This document shows positions 6,044 to 11,181 of a DNA stretch of 11,181 nt, in pieces. Numbering within the stretch: position 1 is the stretch's first letter; the number at the start of each line of letters is the position of its first letter. Below the pieces are notes generated by a model, which was not told the origin of the DNA, made no database searches, and saw only the letters and a program-made list of their open reading frames with translations. Origin of the DNA: JAVBPB01 sp031549965 (GTDB lineage Bacteria; Bacillota; Clostridia; Lachnospirales; Lachnospiraceae); the NCBI GenBank assembly GCA_031549965.1, contig JAVBPB010000122.1, positions 1 through 11,181 of the forward strand, given 5' to 3'. The translations under genes were made by a program, and so were the position numbers.

Positions 6044-6589
6044 TTATTTTACTAATTTTGAAATTGTTTTAAAAGTATCATTTCCAGCTTTTCTTGTAAG
6101 TTCAAATAAAATTGATTCATATGTTGAAATAACAGCTCCTTCATTAGCCGCTCTTTCAATTCCTATTAATTTATCATTTTCTTTTCTTGAACCGATACAA
6201 TCTTGTACTAAAATTACATTATAACCTTTTTCTTTTAAATCTATTACAGTTTGCAAAACACATACATGTGCCTCAACACCACATACAATAATATTTTTTT
6301 TGTCAATTTCTTGAACCTTACTTAAAATTTGTTCATCATCAACGCAGCTAAAAGTAACTTTATCAAAATATTCGAATTCATCTAAAAAATTACATTTTAT
6401 TTCTTCTACTGTCATACCTATTCCTTTAGTATATTGTTGTGTAACTACCATTGGTATGTTGAGTGCATTTAATCCTTGAATTAATATTTGGTTATTCTTG
6501 ATTAATTGTTCATTGTTATAAATTGCAGGAACCAGTCTTTCCTGAAAGTCAATTATTATTGCCATTGTGTCTTCTTTTAAAATTCTCAT
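6044..6589 (-). CDS. Isochorismatase-family cysteine hydrolase (YcaC-like)
   Basis: The protein is 181 aa. ATG 6589 lies 6 nt after GGAGG (6596-6600). It has the Asp-Lys-Cys triad of the family: D14 in IIIDFQERLVP, K77 in FDKVTFS, and nucleophile C110 in the CGVEAHVCV segment with the non-proline cis-peptide (GVE, 104-106). Its length and the motif VCGVEAHVCVLQT place it with single-domain YcaC-type or nicotinamidase-like hydrolases; no zinc-site motif typical of nicotinamidase (DxHxxxxxxH) is seen, so nicotinamidase is less likely. These proteins hydrolyse amides or similar bonds in small molecules in the cytoplasm; the substrate is unknown. The gene is monocistronic, with promoter 6617-6645, and is divergent from the ABC-F gene. 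A palindrome over its -35 box suggests local control. Confidence 0.9.
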   Translation of the reverse strand: MRILKEDTMAIIIDFQERLVPAIYNNEQLIKNNQILIQGLNALNIPMVVTQQYTKGIGMTVEEIKCNFLDEFEYFDKVTFSCVDDEQILSKVQEIDKKNIIVCGVEAHVCVLQTVIDLKEKGYNVILVQDCIGSRKENDKLIGIERAANEGAVISTYESILFELTRKAGNDTFKTISKLVK

Positions 6590-6616
6590 AGTATACCTCC
6601 GTATAATTTTTTATTT

Positions 6617-6645
6617 ATTATACTATAAGTGTTTTAATCTTACAA
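6617..6645 (-). promoter_or_regulatory. Promoter of the isochorismatase-family gene
   Basis: On the minus strand, TTGTAA (6640-6645), a 17-nt spacer and TATAAT (6617-6622). The start point would be about 20 nt before the ATG at 6589. Confidence 0.7.
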
Positions 6646-6663
6646 ATAGTTTATCTATTTGTA
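6641..6663 (-). promoter_or_regulatory. 23-bp palindrome over the -35 box (candidate operator)
   Basis: TACAAATAG (6641-6649) and CTATTTGTA (6655-6663) are perfect inverted repeats around TTTAT. The first arm overlaps the -35 hexamer (6640-6645) of the hydrolase promoter. The size and symmetry fit a dimeric winged-helix (MarR/HxlR-type) or TetR-type repressor; the protein is not in the window. Confidence 0.55.
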
Positions 6664-6758
6664 CTAAAAATCATATTTTAATTAAAAGGGCATATGAACT
6701 TTAATCATACCATTTTAAATAAAAGTTTTAAAATATTAATAAAAAATCAATAAACATC

Positions 6759-6786
6759 TTGCAAATTATGAAAAATACGGTAAAAT
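6759..6786 (+). promoter_or_regulatory. Candidate promoter of the ABC-F transcript
   Basis: TTGCAA (6759-6764), a 16-nt spacer and TAAAAT (6781-6786). Transcription would start near 6793, leaving a leader of about 70 nt before the ABC-F start that includes the short frame and hairpin at 6823-6863. Confidence 0.5.
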
Positions 6787-6822
6787 ATATTATGATAATT
6801 AATATATTTATTTAGAAAGGTG

Positions 6823-6853
6823 TGATTATAATGTTTAATTTTCATTATAATCA
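6823..6853 (+). promoter_or_regulatory. Perfect 11-bp hairpin in the ABC-F leader
   Basis: TGATTATAATG (6823-6833) pairs perfectly with CATTATAATCA (6843-6853) around the 9-nt loop TTTAATTTT. The left arm contains the ATG of the leader peptide and the right arm ends next to the AAGG that serves the ABC-F start. It could be an RNA attenuator element or a DNA operator. Confidence 0.5.
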
Positions 6854-6863
6854 AGGTATATAA
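6831..6863 (+). CDS. Possible leader peptide of the ABC-F gene (10 aa)
   Basis: The frame ATG 6831 to TAA 6863 encodes MFNFHYNQGI. It has a better ribosome binding site (AAAGGTG, 6816-6822, 8 nt away) than the ABC-F gene itself. The stop codon is 2 nt before the ABC-F ATG in another frame, so reinitiation or coupling is possible. Start and most codons lie in the hairpin at 6823-6853. Short translated leaders before ABC-F resistance genes are known to sense ribosome-stalling antibiotics; whether this one does so is inference. It could be a chance frame. Confidence 0.45.
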   Translation: MFNFHYNQGI

Positions 6864-6865
6864 CA

Positions 6866-8497
6866 ATGATAAGTGCAAGTAATATAACATTGAGAATCGG
6901 AAAAAGAGCTTTATTTGAAGATGTAAATATTAAATTTACTGGTGGCAATTGCTATGGGCTTATTGGAGCCAATGGTGCTGGAAAATCAACCTTCTTAAAA
7001 ATTTTATCCGGTCAGCTTGAAGCTACAAAGGGTGACATTATTATCACTCCTGGTGAACGTCTGTCCTTTTTGCAACAGGATCATTACAAGTATGATGAAT
7101 ATGATGTTCTTAGTACAGTAATTATGGGTAATAAAAGATTATATGATATAATGAAAGAAAAAGAAGCTATTTATGCAAAAGAAGATTTTACCGAGGAAGA
7201 TGGAATTAAAGCCAGCGAGCTTGAGGGAGAATTTGCAACCTTAAACGGTTGGGAAGCTGAATCAGACGCAGCTATTTTATTAAATGGTTTAGGTATTGAA
7301 AATGAATTACATACCAAACTTGTGAGAGAATTAAACGGTAGCGAGAAAGTTAAAGTACTGCTTGCTCAGGCACTTTTTGGTAATCCTGATGTTTTACTTT
7401 TAGATGAACCTACTAACCATCTGGATTTGGATGCTATCAGATGGCTTGAGGAGTTTTTAATTAATTTTGAAAATACTGTTATTGTTGTTTCTCATGACAG
7501 ATATTTTCTTAACAAGGTATGTACACATACCGCAGATATTGATTATGCTAAAATACAGCTTTATGCAGGAAATTATGATTTTTGGTATGAATCAAGTCAA
7601 TTAATGGTTAAACAGTTAAAGGATGCCAATAAGAAAAAAGAAGAAAAAATCAAAGAATTACAAGAATTTATTCAAAGATTTAGTGCTAATGCTTCTAAAT
7701 CAAAGCAAGCAACTTCAAGAAAGAAAGCCCTTGAAAAAATTGAGCTTGATGATATTAGGCCATCTAGTAGAAAATACCCATATATTGATTTTAGACCACT
7801 TCGTGAAATTGGAAATGAAGTTTTAACAGTAAGCAAAATATCTAAAACAATTGATGGTCAAAAGATTTTAGATAATATATCATTTACGATTAATAAGGAG
7901 GATAAAGTAGCTTTTGTAGGGCCAAACACAATAGCAACAACTACTTTATTTAAGATTTTAGCAGGAGAATTAGAACCGGATGAAGGAGAGTATAAGTGGG
8001 GGATCACTACAACAACAGGTTATTTTCCTAAAGATAATACCAAGGAGTTTTCATCTGAAGATATTATTGTAGATTGGCTTATGCAGTATTCTACAGAAAA
8101 AGATGTTACTTATGTTCGTGGATTTCTTGGAAGAATGCTCTTTTCTGGTGAAGAAGGGATTAAAAAGGTTAAAGTATTATCTGGTGGTGAAAAAGTTAGA
8201 TGTATGCTGTCTAAGTTAATGATCACGGGTGCCAATGTATTATTATTAGATGAACCTACTAACCATTTAGATATGGAATCTATTACCGCATTGAATAATG
8301 GACTAATAAAATTTCCTGGTGTAGCTTTATTTACTTCACAAGATCATCAATTTGTTCAAACTACTGCCAACAGAATTATGGAGATTACAAATAATGGATT
8401 AATTGATAAGCAAACAACTTATGATGAGTATTTAGACAATGATGAACTTGCCCGTAAAAGACAGGTTATGAATATGAGCAACGAGGACGAAGATTAA
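6866..8497 (+). CDS. ABC-F family ATPase (YkpA/YbiT-like) with one degenerate ATP site
   Basis: The protein is 543 aa: two nucleotide-binding domains joined by a charged helical linker (about 245-300), with no membrane segments. This is the ABC-F layout of ribosome-associated factors. NBD1 has Walker A GANGAGKST (34-42), DEPTNHLD (180-187) and H-loop VSHD (H210). NBD2 has signature LSGGEK (438-443) and DEPTNHLD (462-469). Three motifs are altered: NBD1 signature is LNGSEK (156-161, G to S at 159); NBD2 Walker A is GPNTIATTT (352-360, Thr where Lys belongs); NBD2 H-loop is TSQD (Q492 for His). From memory YkpA-type proteins already have an odd NBD2 Walker A (G-NEIAKTT) but keep the Lys. ATG 6866 follows only a weak AAGG (6853-6856), with a 10-codon frame just before it. 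It probably binds the ribosome E site and modulates translation; antibiotic protection is possible but not shown. Confidence 0.93.
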   Translation: MISASNITLRIGKRALFEDVNIKFTGGNCYGLIGANGAGKSTFLKILSGQLEATKGDIIITPGERLSFLQQDHYKYDEYDVLSTVIMGNKRLYDIMKEKEAIYAKEDFTEEDGIKASELEGEFATLNGWEAESDAAILLNGLGIENELHTKLVRELNGSEKVKVLLAQALFGNPDVLLLDEPTNHLDLDAIRWLEEFLINFENTVIVVSHDRYFLNKVCTHTADIDYAKIQLYAGNYDFWYESSQLMVKQLKDANKKKEEKIKELQEFIQRFSANASKSKQATSRKKALEKIELDDIRPSSRKYPYIDFRPLREIGNEVLTVSKISKTIDGQKILDNISFTINKEDKVAFVGPNTIATTTLFKILAGELEPDEGEYKWGITTTTGYFPKDNTKEFSSEDIIVDWLMQYSTEKDVTYVRGFLGRMLFSGEEGIKKVKVLSGGEKVRCMLSKLMITGANVLLLDEPTNHLDMESITALNNGLIKFPGVALFTSQDHQFVQTTANRIMEITNNGLIDKQTTYDEYLDNDELARKRQVMNMSNEDED

Positions 8498-8538
8498 ATA
8501 ATAGCATTTCTTTAGTTCTATATTGATAATTAGTAACC

Positions 8539-8578
8539 AATTTGGGCATTAAACCAAACAATGTTTAATGCCCAAATT
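8539..8578. terminator. Perfect 16-bp hairpin between convergent genes
   Basis: AATTTGGGCATTAAAC (8539-8554) pairs perfectly with GTTTAATGCCCAAATT (8563-8578) around an 8-nt loop. It lies 41 nt past the ABC-F stop and 30 nt beyond the stop of the convergent gene ending at 8609, so it probably ends both transcripts. There is no T-run at once on either strand; the nearest on plus is TTTTT at 8593. Confidence 0.65.
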
Positions 8579-8608
8579 ATGATGTATAAAACTTTTTGCA
8601 GTCCTAAG

Positions 8609-9202
8609 TTATGCCGTTACCACTTTTAATGAGTTTGTATTAATTCTTAATTCAAATATACGTATAATTGCATCTATTACACAATGGCAAAGCTCCACAA
8701 TGTACATACAGTCTATTTGTACCGTTTTAATTGCTTTTAAATATTCATTATGTTTTTCTTTTATATATTCACATATGTCTTCAGCAGTTTTTAAATTAAT
8801 GATTTGTTGGTTAGCTTTTTTAGCAAATGGTGATTTAACGTATTCTGAAAGAGCTCTTTTTAGATCGCTTTCATACACGCAATGTTCTTTCATATTACCT
8901 TCAAATATTGAATTATGGGGATAAGTACAATAGTCAGCTAAATAATGTGAAACTACTCCAAGCCTTCTGCAATACTTTCTTGTCATTCCTTTTTCATAAT
9001 CATAATCAAATAAAAGATTTTCTATTTCTTCTTTTAATATGTTAAATGTCTCATCAATGGTATGCCTTGTTGTTATAAATGATGGAGTACAATCTGGTAA
9101 TATACTCCCTATCCAAAATGATTTCTTATGTCCATAAAGTTCTTCTTTATTTAAACTTGTCATTAAGAAACTAGCCAACTTAATATGTGATTTTTTACGC
9201 AT
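8609..9202 (-). CDS. Zinc-dependent phospholipase C-like protein, no signal peptide
   Basis: The protein is 197 aa. ATG 9202 is chosen because AAGGAG (9210-9215) lies 7 nt upstream; the ATG at 9208 would be 1 nt from it. The ligand pattern of the zinc phospholipase C/S1-P1 nuclease fold is visible: H6 (SHIKLA), D37 (GSILPD), H47 (TTRH), then H86, D90 and H96 in SHYLADYCTYPH, then H107 and E111 in KEHCVYE. The H-x3-D-x5-H and H-x3-E spacings equal those I recall for Bacillus cereus PLC (H118/D122/H128, H142/E146). The N-terminal Trp that ligates zinc in the secreted enzyme is absent and there is no signal peptide, so this member is likely cytoplasmic. It may be a phosphoesterase; its substrate is unknown. 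The gene is monocistronic, with its own promoter at 9254-9282, and convergent with the ABC-F gene. Confidence 0.85.
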   Translation of the reverse strand: MRKKSHIKLASFLMTSLNKEELYGHKKSFWIGSILPDCTPSFITTRHTIDETFNILKEEIENLLFDYDYEKGMTRKYCRRLGVVSHYLADYCTYPHNSIFEGNMKEHCVYESDLKRALSEYVKSPFAKKANQQIINLKTAEDICEYIKEKHNEYLKAIKTVQIDCMYIVELCHCVIDAIIRIFELRINTNSLKVVTA

Positions 9203-9253
9203 TATCATTCTCCTTTATTATTACACCAAATAGTATATGATGCACTCAAAAAC

Positions 9254-9282
9254 ATTCTACTACTTTTGACCTAGAATTTCAA
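9254..9282 (-). promoter_or_regulatory. Promoter of the phospholipase C-like gene
   Basis: On the minus strand, TTGAAA (9277-9282), a 17-nt spacer and TAGAAT (9254-9259). The leader before the ATG at 9202 would be about 45 nt. Confidence 0.65.
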
Positions 9283-9368
9283 TAGTATATTATTAGAATT
9301 TAAAAAATGTTAAAATTTTATAAACAATTTGTTCATAATTTATAAACTAAAAAACTATAAATTCTTAA

Positions 9369-9404
9369 ATGTTAATGATTATATATATGTTAATGATTAT
9401 ATAT
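9369..9404. repeat. Two perfect tandem copies of an 18-bp unit
   Basis: ATGTTAATGATTATATAT occurs at 9369-9386 and again at 9387-9404 with no base between. It lies between the PLC-like gene's promoter and the beta-helix terminator, in otherwise featureless AT-rich DNA. It is probably a slippage product; a protein-binding role cannot be excluded. Confidence 0.8.
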
Positions 9405-9425
9405 TAGGAGACCTTAGATATGTAC

Positions 9426-9469
9426 AAAAAAGAACTTCTCGCCATATAAACTAGTTGAAAAGTCCTTTT
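9426..9469 (-). terminator. Intrinsic terminator of the beta-helix gene
   Basis: On the minus strand AAAAGGACTTTTC (9469-9457) pairs with GAGAAGTTCTTTT (9440-9428), 13 bp with two G-U pairs. The loop contains the palindrome AACTAGTT and a T-run of six follows. The two wobble positions would be A-C mismatches on the other strand, so it is directional for the minus strand. It starts about 20 nt past the stop at 9489. Confidence 0.85.
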
Positions 9470-9488
9470 GATACAGTATATTAATTTA

Positions 9489-11181
9489 TTAAAATATATT
9501 ATTGGGTTTACATTCTTCAAATTCACATTGTTTTATAATATGCCCTCCCGTGAGTCCTATTCCTCCGCCATTATAATCTGCAACACATCTTATAAATTTT
9601 GAACCCTTGATTTCACCTTTCAGACCATACATATGTATACCTGCACCACTTTCATCTCTACAATTAATAAAAGTACATTGATATATTCTGCCCGCACATA
9701 CATGTATTGCTCCTTCTAAGCAATATGAAAATATACAATTATTAATTTCTGGCTCATATGCATTAAAAATAGCTCTACCTTTGTCAGTATTTCTAAATAT
9801 ACAATTATTTACTATCATTTTTGTGTTAGATGCTTTAAATATTCCTGTTTTCAACTTTCCATCAAATTCCGAATTTTCCACTCTGCATACTTTCGCCCTT
9901 ACTATACAAAACAAATCCCTGTCTTCTATATTATTGGCGACGATTTTAGAATTGAAAATATTTAATTTGCCTACAACTTCAATGGATTTATTAATATAAA
10001 CAGTTGCATTAATAATATTAAGTGTTCCAATTTCCTGAACTATTAATCGTTGTTCAAGTATTGTCGATACATTAATATTATATTCATTTTTTATTATTCT
10101 TGGAAGCTGGTTTCCCAGATACTGTATCACTCCTTCTTCAGGATAACAATCAATGAATTTACACTCAGTAACATTTGTGCCTACTTCTCCGGTATAATAA
10201 ATTCCTGAACCATACTCAATTGCCCTGCACTGTATAAAATTGGTTCTATTAACAATCAGCTCATTTGATAAGGTGTAAATAGCCCCTCCTTTTTTTGATT
10301 CGCAATGATCAAAAGTACAGTTTTCAATTCTTGCATCTCCTTTTTCAAAATAGACTGCCCCTCCCCTTTTTATAGAAAAACAATTTTTAAAAGTTGAATC
10401 TTCAACAAGAAAATTTTTTCCCCAAAATCTTATGGCACTAGATTTTGAGCAATCATTAATTTTAGTATTAGTTATTCTTAGATTTCCGTTTTCCTGTTTA
10501 ATAAATCCACATCTGCTATTGCAGTTAATAACAGAATCCATAACTTCTACATAAGAAAAATTCTTAACTACTATTAAAGTTTCTTCATTAATATTTTTGG
10601 CAGATAAAATACTATCAACTATTACAATGCTTCCCCCATCTACAACTATCGTTCCATACATGCTAACCTTACAATTAATGATTTGAAGAGTACTTCCACT
10701 TGGAACAATAATTGTTTCTCGTATCTCACAATTATCAACCAGTTTTAAATCTGAGCCTTTTTTTATGATCTTATTTTCTATTGAAGTTACATGTTCAATT
10801 TCCGGTATATAATATTTTAATTCTGACATTGTTATATCCATTTCCATTACAATCATATTGCTAAATACTTTTAAACACTTATCTTTCTGATTTGAAAATG
10901 CATAATCAATAAATTCACTTAAATACTTTTTTTCTTTTTCATTTATACTCAATAGCTCTGCAAATATGGAAATTGATTGATTTTCTTCTTGGGAGACAGA
11001 AGTATTTCTTGCTGAAATATTTATTATATCCATTAAAAACAAATACTTTTTTTGAATAGTATTTAGTGATTCTATTATTTCATCAATAATTCTATTACCC
11101 CCGCTTGCATATTTTATAACACTTGCAATTTCTTTTTCATTAAGCATTAACCCTGTTTTTATTAATCTTTCAAATTCAAAA
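9489..11181 (-). CDS. Parallel beta-helix repeat protein with helical (TerB-like?) N-terminal part, 5' partial
   Basis: The frame stays open past ATG 11147 to the window edge, giving FEFERLIKTGL before it. That ATG has no good Shine-Dalgarno, so the true start is probably outside the window. Numbering here is from M(11147). Residues 1-125 are helical; about 33-90 (FLMDIINISARN...IFAELLSINEKEKKYLSEFI) recall TerB-like domains, a weak assignment. From about 127 to the end are short beta strands with recurring C-x-F-x-x-C turns (CTFDHC 277, CKFIDC 329, CIFSYC 471, CTFINC 491, CEFEEC 541) and GGA/GGG-I steps, typical of a right-handed parallel beta-helix. The helix region is an internal duplication: residues 127-349 resemble 350-552. 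There are no pectate-lyase catalytic residues I can point to. A binding or structural role is likely. Whether it is secreted cannot be judged without the N-terminus. Confidence 0.85.
   Translation of the reverse strand, partial: FEFERLIKTGLMLNEKEIASVIKYASGGNRIIDEIIESLNTIQKKYLFLMDIINISARNTSVSQEENQSISIFAELLSINEKEKKYLSEFIDYAFSNQKDKCLKVFSNMIVMEMDITMSELKYYIPEIEHVTSIENKIIKKGSDLKLVDNCEIRETIIVPSGSTLQIINCKVSMYGTIVVDGGSIVIVDSILSAKNINEETLIVVKNFSYVEVMDSVINCNSRCGFIKQENGNLRITNTKINDCSKSSAIRFWGKNFLVEDSTFKNCFSIKRGGAVYFEKGDARIENCTFDHCESKKGGAIYTLSNELIVNRTNFIQCRAIEYGSGIYYTGEVGTNVTECKFIDCYPEEGVIQYLGNQLPRIIKNEYNINVSTILEQRLIVQEIGTLNIINATVYINKSIEVVGKLNIFNSKIVANNIEDRDLFCIVRAKVCRVENSEFDGKLKTGIFKASNTKMIVNNCIFRNTDKGRAIFNAYEPEINNCIFSYCLEGAIHVCAGRIYQCTFINCRDESGAGIHMYGLKGEIKGSKFIRCVADYNGGGIGLTGGHIIKQCEFEECKPNNIF

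Noticed and set aside
7623..7826. Open frame of 67 codons inside the ABC-F gene
   Set aside because: It is an out-of-frame reading of the lysine-rich linker of the ABC-F protein.
8700..8924. Plus-strand frame opposite the phospholipase C-like gene
   Set aside because: It is antisense to a gene whose metal ligands are all conserved; no ribosome site.
9337..9363. AATTTATA/TATAAATT inverted repeat
   Set aside because: A short A/T-only arm is expected by chance in this base composition.
9406..9449. Nine-codon plus-strand frame MYKKELLAI after AGGAG
   Set aside because: It overlaps the minus-strand terminator of the beta-helix gene, whose A-rich arm creates the lysine codons, and no plus-strand gene follows.
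9781..9999. Plus-strand frame opposite the beta-helix gene
   Set aside because: It is antisense to clear beta-helix coils and has no start signals.

Overview
The window is AT-rich, with short spacers, strong AGGAGG-type ribosome binding sites and consensus SigmaA promoters. This points to a low-GC Bacillota, most likely class Clostridia. The gene families fit a Lachnospiraceae-like or Clostridium-like anaerobe, but the genus cannot be read from the sequence. It looks like ordinary chromosome: I see no transposase, phage gene, tRNA, rRNA or CRISPR array. All genes but one are on the minus strand. The exception is an ABC-F ATPase (with its short leader) at 6831-8497.

Layout. 27-686: a shortened, divergent VTC/CYTH-fold protein. 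994-1599: a HAD-IA phosphatase. 1720-1788: a possible 22-residue hydrophobic peptide. 1871-4480: a P-type cation ATPase annotatable as Ca2+-type. Its leader (4631-4877) holds a consensus promoter, a yybP-ykoY manganese riboswitch, an antiterminator and an intrinsic terminator. 4925-5756: a two-gene operon (a protein resembling DUF6530, then a GIY-YIG-fold protein lacking the YIG motif) behind a consensus promoter with two tandem palindromic operators. 6044-6589: a cysteine hydrolase of the isochorismatase family. 6831-8497: a 10-codon leader followed by an ABC-F ATPase of the YkpA/YbiT type, transcribed divergently from the hydrolase. 8609-9202: a zinc-dependent phospholipase C-like protein without a signal peptide. 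9489 to the right edge: a large beta-helix protein, cut by the window end.

How the genes work together. Most look like independent single-gene units with their own promoter and terminator; there is no obvious multi-gene pathway. The best-supported regulatory unit is the manganese switch. Helix P1, an anti-antiterminator, an antiterminator and a terminator can be drawn as mutually exclusive pairings. These predict that Mn2+ turns the ATPase on, so its physiological job is probably Mn2+ (perhaps also Ca2+) efflux.

The most unusual protein observation is in the ABC-F ATPase. Three ATP-binding motifs are altered, and all three fall in the same composite ATP site while the other site is intact. 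Other points worth a second look are the palindromic leader of that gene, the tandem operators at 5772-5802, the palindrome over the hydrolase promoter, and an internal duplication in the beta-helix protein.
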